A DNA stretch of 40,028 nucleotides from Ammonifex thiophilus (lineage in GTDB: Bacteria; Bacillota; Desulfotomaculia; Desulfotomaculales; Ammonificaceae), in assembly GCF_003368535.1 (NCBI RefSeq), contig NZ_QSLN01000014.1, positions 1-40,028 of the forward strand, read 5' to 3'. Shown one piece after another: positions 27,490 to 34,456 of this stretch. Made by a program: the position numbers and the translations under genes. A model generated the notes under the pieces. It worked only from the letters and a program-made list of their open reading frames with translations, ran no database searches and was not told the origin of the DNA. Within the stretch, counting starts at the first letter, position 1, and every line of letters starts with the position of its first letter.

Positions 27490-27658
27490 TCACAACAGTT
27501 GACAGGATCGTGGATCCGGAAGAAAAGTCGGTGCAGATTTTCGTACTTAAAAAAGCAAGTTTACGCTTGATCAGGAAGTGGAAGGCAAAGGGGAAATATC
27601 CTCCCGGGTTCTCGAAGGTTTCACTGTTGCCCTAGAAAGCATCTTTGGTACTGAGTAA
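27483..27658 (+). pseudogene. Uma2-family protein, C-terminal fragment (frameshifted)
   Basis: After the element the reading is VDRIVDPEEKSVQIFVLKKA and RLIRKWKAKG, matching the Uma2 C-terminal strand pattern. Near AAAGGGGAAA (27587-27596) it shifts by -1 to EISSRVLEGFTVALESIFGTE and a TAA at 27656-27658. It is therefore both separated from its N-terminus and frameshifted. Confidence 0.6.
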
Positions 27659-27908
27659 AGCTGAGGACAGGCGGAGATCATAGGGGAGGGACAGCAAATT
27701 TTGGAGTGTTTGAGTCAGAGTGGCAGGGCCCTTCACGCGGACTGGATAAGTTTTGCACCTGCTCGGGTTAACTGGATTCGAAAGGAATGGATCCAGGCAG
27801 AATGGCTCCGGGCTAGACCGCTCCGGGTTGCGTGGGTCTACACAGAGTGGACCCGGGCAAACTGGCTATCCTGTACTCCAACTTCACAACTTTTCGGGGA
27901 GGGAAAGT
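27659..27908. other. Leader with 15-bp periodic repeats before the 27909 gene
   Basis: No conserved gene recognised. It contains nine 15-bp units at 27740-27874 (see separate repeat entry). A GGGGAGGG ribosome-binding site (27896-27903) precedes ATG 27909. Confidence 0.4.
27740..27874 (+). repeat. Nine degenerate 15-bp tandem units (Trp pentapeptide-like)
   Basis: Units start at 27740, 27755, 27770, 27785, 27800, 27815, 27830, 27845 and 27860, with consensus close to GAATGGCTCCGGGCA. In the frame of an ORF opening at TTG 27701 they read as pentapeptides: DWISF, APARV, NWIRK, EWIQA, EWLRA, RPLRV, AWVYT, EWTRA, NWLSC. The period and the small residue two places before each Trp recall A(N/D)LXX pentapeptide repeats, with Trp replacing Leu/Phe. 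The frame has no recognisable continuation, so it may be a gene remnant or a DNA/RNA-level repeat. Confidence 0.5.
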
Positions 27909-28283
27909 ATGAGAGAAGACGTGGTGAGGGTAGCGGTGTTGCGCTCTCAGGCCCTGGAACAGATCCTGACGCGGGACGTCAATGCGCTCTTGAACCTCAA
28001 GCCAACGCGCTTGCTGGAGAGAGAAGAGATGACGAGCCTGATAGAGCAGGCAAAAGAAGAAAGGGCAGGGCTGGACATTCGGACCATCAACGAAAACTGG
28101 AAGACCTGGGCCCAGGCCTACTCTAAGGTATTGCAGAAGTTTCAAATTCTGCAAGAAAGATACGGTGAGCAGGAAATTGAAGAACTCTTCGAAGCGGCGT
28201 GCGAGGAGGCAAAGGCGGAGGGAAAATCTCCGGCTGGCGAACCGGGCTCCGGGAGCACCTCAACATCTCAAGGTACTTTTTAG
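27909..28283 (+). CDS. Helical protein of unknown function (zero-frame product)
   Basis: 124 residues from ATG 27909 with a good GGGGAGGG site. The sequence is highly helical and charged (VAVLRSQALEQILTRDVNAL, EELFEAACEEAKAEG). The last ~19 residues (SPAGEPGSGSTSTSQGTF) are low-complexity and unlike the rest. The heptamer G GGA AAA (28220-28226) in this frame is a canonical -1 slippery site. A slip there would join residue 106 to the next ORF, giving ...AKAEGKISGWRTGLREHL.... No family recognised. Confidence 0.55.
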   Translation: MREDVVRVAVLRSQALEQILTRDVNALLNLKPTRLLEREEMTSLIEQAKEERAGLDIRTINENWKTWAQAYSKVLQKFQILQERYGEQEIEELFEAACEEAKAEGKSPAGEPGSGSTSTSQGTF

Positions 28284-28564
28284 GATTCCGCGAACCGCTT
28301 GAGCTTGTGCATCGATTCATGGACGAAGAAGTCCGCCGGTTCGCGTGGGGGCACCGGCGCCTGCGCCATGACTACAAGACCGCAGTCCAGCTCTCCGAGC
28401 TTTATCGCTCTGCAGGGCTCGGAGAGCAGGCTTTTTTGGAGGCGGTTCTTCACATCGCTGCCGACTGGGGCTTTGTGACCCGGCAGGATTACGAGGTAAT
28501 GCGGGACATCACTTTGCTCGCCCGGTCCAGGGGGCGCCGGAGGCCGAAGGCCAGCAGCAAGTGA
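28199..28564 (+). CDS. Protein of unknown function in the -1 frame of the previous gene
   Basis: Formal start GTG 28199 has no good ribosome-binding site, and its first 8 residues are Gly-rich. From about 28226 the sequence looks like real protein (LNISRYFLGFREPLELVHRF, FLEAVLHIAADWGFVTRQD) with a basic tail. I think it is the C-terminal part of a ~218-residue protein encoded with 27909-28226, by ribosomal slippage or a frameshift mutation. It ends 35 nt before the glycosyltransferase start. Confidence 0.5.
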   Translation: MRGGKGGGKISGWRTGLREHLNISRYFLGFREPLELVHRFMDEEVRRFAWGHRRLRHDYKTAVQLSELYRSAGLGEQAFLEAVLHIAADWGFVTRQDYEVMRDITLLARSRGRRRPKASSK

Positions 28565-28599
28565 TCGGATTCTGCCAAAGCATGCTGGGGGAATTCCAG

Positions 28600-29754
28600 G
28601 TGACCGAACCGAAAGCCAAAGTTCTGTTTCTCGCCACCGTCTACACCCACTTGGCCGCTTTTCACCTTCCCTTCATGCAGCTCCTGCAGGACAAGGGGTG
28701 TGAAGTCCACGCGGCAGCTTCTCCCGCCGAAGGCAGGAAGGAAGAAGTGGAGGCCATAGGGGTTAGGTGCTGGGATATACCCTTCGCCCGCTCGCCCTAC
28801 AGTCCTAAAAACCTGAAGGCCTTCCGAGAGCTCCGACGGCTCCTGGAAACCCACCGCTTTGCCCTCATCCACGTCCACACCCCGGTGGCGGCCTTCCTAG
28901 GGAGGTACCTGGCTAAGGTTACGGGCCAGGGATCGGTGCTCTACACCGCCCACGGCTTTCACTTTTACCAAGGAGCTCCTTTGCGCAACTGGCTGATTTA
29001 TTGCACGGCCGAGCGCCTGGCCGCCCGCTGGACCGACGGCCTCATCGTAATAAACCGGGAAGACTTTGACATTGCCCGCCGAATCTTGGGCTTTAAATCG
29101 GGTAAAAACCTCTTCTATGTTCCTGGAGTGGGGGTGGAGCTCGACCGTTTCGGCCCGTCCGGCTCACCGCCGGAGAAGGGGATACGGTCCGAGCTGGGAT
29201 TGGCGCCGGAGGATATAGTAGTTACCTGCGTGGCGGAGATGAGCCGGGATAAGAATCACGGGCTGCTCCTGGCGGCGTGGAAAGAACTGGCTTCCCGTCA
29301 CACCAACTGTCATCTTATCCTGGTGGGGACCGGGGAGCTCTTGCCCCGGTGGAAGAAAAGAGTAGAAGCGGAGCACATCCCCAGGGTGCACTTTCTAGGC
29401 TACCGCCGGGACGTACCCCAGATCCTGCGGGAGAGCGACGTGGCGGTTTTGACCTCCAGGCGCGAGGGTCTTCCGCGCTCCCTCATGGAGGCCATGGCCG
29501 CGGGCCTGCCGGTGGTGGCCACCGACGTGCGGGGAAGCCGCGACCTGGTGGAACACGGAAGGATGGGCTTCCTGGTGAAGCTGGGTGACGTCGAAGGTTT
29601 GGCCGACGCCCTAGAAAGGCTGATTAAAGACCGGGAGCTTCGTGAAGCTTTAGGCAGGGCTGGCCGAAAAAAAATCACGGCCTTTTCCCTGGACAGGGTC
29701 CTGAAAGAAATGGAGGCTATATACGCGCGCTTTTTGAGCGGGGTCGTAGGCTAG
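28600..29754 (+). CDS. Glycosyltransferase family 4 (EpsD/CapM-like)
   Basis: About 384 residues with a GT-B fold. The N-terminal half has KVLFLATVYTHLAAFHLPFM and VLYTAHGFHFYQGAPLRNWL, typical of the GT4 enzymes in capsule/exopolysaccharide loci. The C-terminal half has LTSRREGLPRSLMEAMAAGLP, the E-x7-E nucleotide-sugar motif region. I favour GTG 28600 after GCTGGGGG; an open frame extends upstream to 28561. It probably adds a sugar to a lipid-linked repeat unit; donor unknown. Confidence 0.85.
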   Translation: MTEPKAKVLFLATVYTHLAAFHLPFMQLLQDKGCEVHAAASPAEGRKEEVEAIGVRCWDIPFARSPYSPKNLKAFRELRRLLETHRFALIHVHTPVAAFLGRYLAKVTGQGSVLYTAHGFHFYQGAPLRNWLIYCTAERLAARWTDGLIVINREDFDIARRILGFKSGKNLFYVPGVGVELDRFGPSGSPPEKGIRSELGLAPEDIVVTCVAEMSRDKNHGLLLAAWKELASRHTNCHLILVGTGELLPRWKKRVEAEHIPRVHFLGYRRDVPQILRESDVAVLTSRREGLPRSLMEAMAAGLPVVATDVRGSRDLVEHGRMGFLVKLGDVEGLADALERLIKDRELREALGRAGRKKITAFSLDRVLKEMEAIYARFLSGVVG

Positions 29755-29860
29755 CCGAGAAGGATAGCAGAAGTGGGGAAGGGAAACTGCTGGAAAGGAG
29801 AAATGTTGTGTTATTCGCTGGAAGCGAGGAGGTTATCGCGGGATGTTGCAGGAGCTTTTG

Positions 29861-29869
29861 TGCTATAAT
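29861..29869 (+). promoter_or_regulatory. Extended -10 promoter of VapBC-like pair
   Basis: TGCTATAAT, identical to the rnpB and tig motifs, 33 nt before ATG 29903; GGAGGAAGGGG lies between. Confidence 0.55.
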
Positions 29870-29902
29870 CGCTAGAGGATACGGAGGAAGGGGCGGAGAG
29901 AG

Positions 29903-30124
29903 ATGGCTTTGGAAGAAATTCTCTTGAAGATTCGGGAACTATCTGAAGCAGAAAGAAGAGAACTGCTCCGAGAGCTAGCCGGACAAAAAAAGCTGAGCGA
30001 AAGAGAGGCTGCAGAGAGGTTTGATAGAGCTGCGGGATCCTGGTCTGATTTTGATGCTGAAGGGTTTGTTCGTGAAGTGTATACTCGCAGGGCAAGCGAC
30101 CGGAGATTAGGTGTGGAGTGGTAG
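29903..30124 (+). CDS. Antitoxin-like protein upstream of VapC
   Basis: 73 residues: helical N-terminal part (LLKIRELSEAERRELLREL) and a Trp/Asp-containing tail (AAGSWSDFDAEGFVREVYT) that could occupy a PIN active site. It overlaps the PIN gene start by 7 bp, so a VapB role is inferred. No clear DNA-binding motif. GC content is lower than in the flanking glycan genes. Confidence 0.6.
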   Translation: MALEEILLKIRELSEAERRELLRELAGQKKLSEREAAERFDRAAGSWSDFDAEGFVREVYTRRASDRRLGVEW

Positions 30125-30513
30125 TTATTAAGTACCTAGTTGACACTGATTGGATTGTTTATTTCTTGCGTGGTAAAGAACCATATGTCTCTCTCCTAAA
30201 ACGGTACCGTTCGGATGGATTGGCAGTTAGCATCGTTTCGGTCGCGGAACTCTATGAGGGGGTTTATCGAGCTTCTGATCCCAGAGCAAGAGAGCAAAGC
30301 TTGCTGGATTTTCTGGGGTCTACAACGGTGTTAGAAGTAGATTTCAACATAGCTCGTACTTTTGGACAACTTAGAGCAGAACTTAGGAAGCAGGGTTTAA
30401 CAGTGGCCGATATGGATCTTCTAATTGGTAGCACAGCGATCTTTTATAATCTAATATTGCTGACCGACAACCGCAAGCACTACGAAAAAATTCCTGGCAT
30501 AAAGATGTCCTAA
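30118..30513 (+). CDS. VapC-type PIN-domain toxin
   Basis: 131 residues. PIN motifs: Asp in YLVDTDWIVYFLRG, Glu in VSVAELYEGVYR, Asp in LTVADMDLLIGSTA, and the last acidic position in LLTDNRKHY. This matches VapC of the FitB-like type. GTG 30118 overlaps the antitoxin gene end. Confidence 0.85.
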   Translation: MVVIKYLVDTDWIVYFLRGKEPYVSLLKRYRSDGLAVSIVSVAELYEGVYRASDPRAREQSLLDFLGSTTVLEVDFNIARTFGQLRAELRKQGLTVADMDLLIGSTAIFYNLILLTDNRKHYEKIPGIKMS

Positions 30514-30710
30514 TCCAAGTGAGCCTGCGGTTGCTTAGTGGAGCATCCGGCAAGAACAGCCTTGCCGATCCGAAACTCTGTACCGCCAGTGGCGATGAGC
30601 AGAATGATGCCTAGCTGTACCAGCCAAGCGCTGTGGATGGGTGCGGCGTATCCCAATCCCTTTAAAATTTCACCCGGAGCAGGATTGAAGAGGGCAAACG
30701 CCGAAACCAC
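30510..30710 (-). pseudogene. Membrane-protein remnant (DUF1634-like)
   Basis: A minus-strand frame of 66 residues contains IHSAWLVQLGIILLIATGGTEFRIGKAVL, which recalls the last transmembrane segment of DUF1634 proteins (usual form ...LGLLLLIATPxxRV). It is short, lacks the rest of the family and is interrupted after LLIAT, so it looks like a relic left between the toxin and wzm. Confidence 0.3.
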
Positions 30711-30715
30711 AGAGT

Positions 30716-31492
30716 ATGTGGCGGCAGATGAAGGAGCTCTATCTTTACCGCGAGATGCTCAGAAACCTGGTGGCCAAGGAGCTGCGGGCGCGCTACAAAG
30801 GCTCGGTGCTGGGCTTTTTCTGGACCTTCCTCAACCCTTTACTCATGCTGGTGGTGTACTCCCTGGTCTTTTCCTTCGTCATGCGGGCCCAGATGCAGAA
30901 TTACGCCATGTTCCTCTTTGTCGGGCTTCTGCCCTGGAACTACCTGGCCAACTCGCTGATCCAGGGGACGGCCAGCCTGGTACACAACGCCTCCCTGGTG
31001 AAAAAGATTTATTTTCCCCGCGAGGTGCTGCCCCTCTCGGTGGTCCTGGCCAACCTGGTCAATTATCTGTTAAGCCTCCTCATCCTCATTCCGGCCCTGC
31101 TGATCTTTAAAGTACACCTGACGGCGGCGCTGGCAGCCTTTCCTTTGGTTTTACTGGTGCAGACGCTTTTGGTGATACCCCTGACTTTGCTGGTATCGGT
31201 GGCCACCGTCTACTTCCGGGACCTCGAGCACATCATGGGCATCCTGACGATGGCCTGGTTCTTCCTCACCCCGGTGATCTACCCTTCCGAGATCATACCG
31301 CCGGAGCTGAAGCCCCTTTTCAACCTCAACCCGGCCGCCCCCATCATCGAGGCCTACCAGGCCGTGTTCTTCTACGGGCGCTGGCCCGACTGGGCTTCTT
31401 TGGGCTGGCTTGCCTTGGGAGGGTCCTTTTTCCTGGTGCTTGGGTTCCGGCTTTTCGATCGCTTCCAGCGGCGGGTGGCAGAGGAGATATGA
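30716..31492 (+). CDS. ABC-2 type polysaccharide export permease (Wzm/TagG-like)
   Basis: 258 residues with about six membrane segments. The N-terminus YREMLRNLVAKELRARYKGSVLGFFWTFLNPLLMLVVYSLVFSFV is the hallmark of O-antigen/teichoic-acid exporters. FFLTPVIYPSEIIP is the conserved re-entrant segment. It forms a transporter with the ATPase encoded next, overlapping by 4 bp (ATGA). Its ribosome-binding site is weak. Confidence 0.92.
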   Translation: MWRQMKELYLYREMLRNLVAKELRARYKGSVLGFFWTFLNPLLMLVVYSLVFSFVMRAQMQNYAMFLFVGLLPWNYLANSLIQGTASLVHNASLVKKIYFPREVLPLSVVLANLVNYLLSLLILIPALLIFKVHLTAALAAFPLVLLVQTLLVIPLTLLVSVATVYFRDLEHIMGILTMAWFFLTPVIYPSEIIPPELKPLFNLNPAAPIIEAYQAVFFYGRWPDWASLGWLALGGSFFLVLGFRLFDRFQRRVAEEI

Positions 31493-32232
31493 GCACGGCA
31501 GCCATAGAAGTGAAAAACCTCTGGAAGAAGTTCCGCATCTACTACGACCGCGCCTTAACCCTTAAGGAACGTCTTCTTTTCTGGGGGAGGCAGAGGTACG
31601 AGGACTTCTGGGCGCTGAAAAACATAAACCTGACCGTTCCCCACGGTGTCACCGTGGGCCTGGTAGGGCGGAATGGTTCGGGCAAGAGCACCCTTTTGAA
31701 GATCATAAGCCGCATCCTCTACCCGACCAAAGGAGAGGTGCGGGTGAACGGCCGCATGTCCACCCTCCTGGAACTGGGTGCGGGCTTCCACCCCGACTTC
31801 ACCGGGAGGGAGAACATATTCCTCAACGCTTCCATCCTGGGCCTCACCCGCCGGGAAATAAAAGAGAGGCTGGATGAAATCATTGCCTTCGCGGAGCTCG
31901 GCGATTTCATCGACAACCCGGTGCGCAATTACTCTTCGGGGATGTACATGCGGCTGGGCTTTGCCGTGGCCGTGCACGTCGATCCGGACATCCTCCTCAT
32001 CGACGAAGTGCTGGCGGTGGGGGACCTGGCCTTCCAGGAGAAGTGCCTCCGGCGCATAAGAGAGCTCCAGCAGAGGGGGAAGACCATCGTGCTGGTCACC
32101 CACGCTCCCAAGCAGGTGGAGGATTTGTGTGATATGGCGGTGTGGCTGGACAAGGGAGAGATAAGGATGCAAGGGGAGGCTAGGGAGGTGGCCCGGGCCT
32201 ACGCCGACTGGCTGGCCGCGCAGCCGAGCTAG
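31489..32232 (+). CDS. ABC transporter ATPase for polysaccharide export (Wzt/TagH-like)
   Basis: 247 residues. Walker A GRNGSGKST, signature NYSSGMYMRLGFAVAVHV, Walker B PDILLIDEVLAVGD and H-loop VTHAPKQ. The GAGFHPDFTGRENIFLNA segment is typical of Wzt. The C-terminal carbohydrate-binding domain of classical Wzt is absent, so substrate choice probably does not depend on a terminal cap recognised by this subunit. Confidence 0.92.
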   Translation: MSTAAIEVKNLWKKFRIYYDRALTLKERLLFWGRQRYEDFWALKNINLTVPHGVTVGLVGRNGSGKSTLLKIISRILYPTKGEVRVNGRMSTLLELGAGFHPDFTGRENIFLNASILGLTRREIKERLDEIIAFAELGDFIDNPVRNYSSGMYMRLGFAVAVHVDPDILLIDEVLAVGDLAFQEKCLRRIRELQQRGKTIVLVTHAPKQVEDLCDMAVWLDKGEIRMQGEAREVARAYADWLAAQPS

Positions 32233-32359
32233 GAACGGTAGCAGGAAAAGCTTCCCTCCTGTCGAATTTGAGGTATATAGTGCAGCTAACGAATAACTGC
32301 TCCTGCACCGTGAACTTAGAACTGGAGGAAGCCCTTCAGCGGCTTAAGAGGTGGAAAGC

Positions 32360-33430
32360 TTGAAGGCCCTAATCCTCTCGGGCGGCAAAGGGACCCGGCT
32401 AAGACCCTTGACCTTCACCACGGCCAAGCAGCTTTTGCCAGTGGCCAACCGGCCCATCATCCACTATGTCCTCCAGCAGATCCTGGAGGCGGGGATTGAA
32501 GACATCGGCATCATCATCTCCCCGGAGACGGGAGGCAAGGTAAGGGAGGCGGTAGAAGGGGCTTTTTCCGGCCGTGCCCGTCTCACCTTTATCCTGCAGC
32601 AAGAACCTCTTGGTTTGGCGCACGCCGTCAAAACGGTGCGAGGCTTCCTGGGCCAGGCCCCCTTCCTCATGTTCCTGGGGGACAACCTCATCCAGGGCGG
32701 GGCGCGCCAGCTGGTCAGTGAGCTTGAGCGGGGTGAAAGCGAGGCCGTCATCCTGCTTAAAGAAGTTCCCGATCCCCGCGCTTTCGGTGTGGCCGTGCTC
32801 GACGGCGAGGGGAAGGTAGTGAAGCTTATTGAAAAGCCCAAGGAGCCTCCCAGCAACCTGGCCCTGGTGGGGGTCTACGCCTTCACCCCGGCCATCCACG
32901 AGGCCATTTCCCGCATCAAGCCCTCCTGGCGGGGGGAGCTGGAGATAACCGACGCCATCCAGGAACTCATCCACCTGGGCGGAAGGGTGAAGGCTTTGAA
33001 GCTTGAGGGCTGGTGGCTTGACACCGGCAAAAAGGACGACATCTTAGAGGCCAACCGGATAGTGCTGGACGAGTACGCCGAGCGGGATCTGCAAGGTGAA
33101 GTGGACCGGGAAAGCGCGATAGTCGGGCGGGTGACGGTAGGGCCGGGGAGCAAAATCGTGCGCAGCACCATACGCGGCCCGGCAGTCATAGGGAGAAACG
33201 TCCTGGTTGAAGACTCCTTCATCGGCCCCTTCACCGCCATCGGGGACGGGGTAGTGCTGCGAGGGGTGGACATCGAGCATTCTGTGGTGCTGGAGGGCTG
33301 CCACCTGGAGAACGTGGGGCCGGTGGAAGACAGCCTCATAGGCTACCGGGCCAGGATAAAGAGGGCCGGGGGGAACAGGCGCAGCGCCCTGCGCTTCTTC
33401 ATTGGGGATGAGTGCGAGGTAACTCTTTAA
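32360..33430 (+). CDS. rmlA: Glucose-1-phosphate thymidylyltransferase, long form
   Basis: About 356 residues. N-terminal motif [29 protein letters not shown], then [10 protein letters not shown] and [20 protein letters not shown]-terminal left-handed beta-helix region ([19 protein letters not shown]) follows, as in the long actinobacterial/archaeal type. Makes dTDP-glucose for deoxysugars such as rhamnose. TTG 32360 is favoured because AAGAGGTGG lies at the right distance; GTG 32351 is inside that site. No rmlB or rmlD is seen in the window. Confidence 0.88.
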   Translation: MKALILSGGKGTRLRPLTFTTAKQLLPVANRPIIHYVLQQILEAGIEDIGIIISPETGGKVREAVEGAFSGRARLTFILQQEPLGLAHAVKTVRGFLGQAPFLMFLGDNLIQGGARQLVSELERGESEAVILLKEVPDPRAFGVAVLDGEGKVVKLIEKPKEPPSNLALVGVYAFTPAIHEAISRIKPSWRGELEITDAIQELIHLGGRVKALKLEGWWLDTGKKDDILEANRIVLDEYAERDLQGEVDRESAIVGRVTVGPGSKIVRSTIRGPAVIGRNVLVEDSFIGPFTAIGDGVVLRGVDIEHSVVLEGCHLENVGPVEDSLIGYRARIKRAGGNRRSALRFFIGDECEVTL

Positions 33431-33446
33431 GGGAAGGGGAAGAGAA

Positions 33447-33977
33447 ATGGAGCTCATACACGGGGTGCAGGTGAAAAAGCTCAGGTTCATTCCTGACGAC
33501 CGGGGCTTCTTGATGGAGTGCCTGCGTTCCGACTGGCCGGAGTTCACGAAGTTCGGCCAGGCCTACGTCACCGCCTGCTACCCGGGGGTGATAAAAGCCT
33601 GGCACTACCACAAGGTGCAGTGGGACCACTTCGTCTGCATCTACGGCATGGCCAAGGTAGCGCTTTACGACCCGCGCGAGGACAGCCCCACTAGGGGCAT
33701 GGTCAACGTCTTTCACATCGGGCTTTTGAACCCCTGCCTCATAAAGATACCGCCGCGGGTCTACCACGGCTTCACCAGCGAGGGAGGACAGCTCGCCCTC
33801 ATCCTCAACATCCCCACCGAGCTTTACGACTACGAGGGGCCGGACGAGTACCGCGTCCCCTACAACGATCCTTCCTTTTCTTGCCAACGCAACGGCTCTG
33901 CGTTGAGTTTAACAGATAAGGAAGTCAACTTTATGGAATTTAATAGACTTAACTACCGGCTTTTGGCAGAAAAGTAG
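33447..33977 (+). CDS. rmlC: dTDP-4-dehydrorhamnose 3,5-epimerase-like protein, chimeric 3' end
   Basis: 176 residues. Cupin core with IPDDRGFLMECLRSD, KAWHYHKVQWDHFVC and IPPRVYHGFTSE typical of RmlC; the catalytic His lies in WHYHKVQ. After YNDPSF (about base 33880) base composition drops abruptly. The last ~32 residues (QRNGSALSLTDKEVNFMEF...) do not resemble the family tail. I infer that the original 3' end was replaced at a recombination junction; the core is probably still functional. Confidence 0.8.
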   Translation: MELIHGVQVKKLRFIPDDRGFLMECLRSDWPEFTKFGQAYVTACYPGVIKAWHYHKVQWDHFVCIYGMAKVALYDPREDSPTRGMVNVFHIGLLNPCLIKIPPRVYHGFTSEGGQLALILNIPTELYDYEGPDEYRVPYNDPSFSCQRNGSALSLTDKEVNFMEFNRLNYRLLAEK

Positions 33978-34456
33978 ATCCTTTTTTGGCGAATAGAATC
34001 TAATTGTGGCAGAAGGAAGACCGGCCGAACTCAAAGCGAAGAGCAGAGAGTACCGCGCCTGTGCTGACTCTTGGAACGGGCAGCGAGTCTGACCCCGGGT
34101 GAGTATCGGCTACTTCAGTTCCTGAGCCCGGGGGACGGCCAGGCGGTGTTCGGATAGGACGCGAGATATTTTGCGTGCTCAACATGGGTGAACATGTTTC
34201 TCGGAATCACATCTTGAACTAACAGTGGGCTTCGGTGTTGATTTGCGAGCGAGGTTTTTAAGCTTTTGGTCCCAGACCAAGACTCTGGGCTCAGGACTGC
34301 GGTCAGATGTGGGGCTGGGTTCGCTGGCTGTCATTATTGTCATTATTCATGGTTGGCGCAATAAAGGCTGAGGAAACGTTGGTGGCCTATTTAAAGAAGT
34401 GCGGAGATGCCTAGGGTATCGAGCAATGCTCATATTCTTTGGAAGGAGGACCTTGC
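33978..34456. other. Intergenic region with nucleotidyltransferase relic
   Basis: No intact gene. At 34105-34134 the sequence matches the coding sequence for the MNT motif [10 protein letters not shown] at 19564-19593 in 26 of 30 positions, but with an in-frame stop. This points to a decayed MNT gene. A short direct repeat (TCATTATT, twice) lies near 34331-34347. GGAAGGAGGA before ATG 34457 is the ribosome-binding site of the next gene. Confidence 0.45.

Noticed and set aside
27701-27874. Trp-rich leader peptide controlling transcription by attenuation
   Set aside because: Eight Trp codons spread at 5-codon intervals over 45 codons are unlike clustered regulatory codons, and no tryptophan gene or terminator/antiterminator pair follows.
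32233-32359. Short ORF (GTG 32311, 17 codons) before rmlA
   Set aside because: [16 protein letters not shown] looks protein-like but is too short to support, and no upstream portion of a gene was found.
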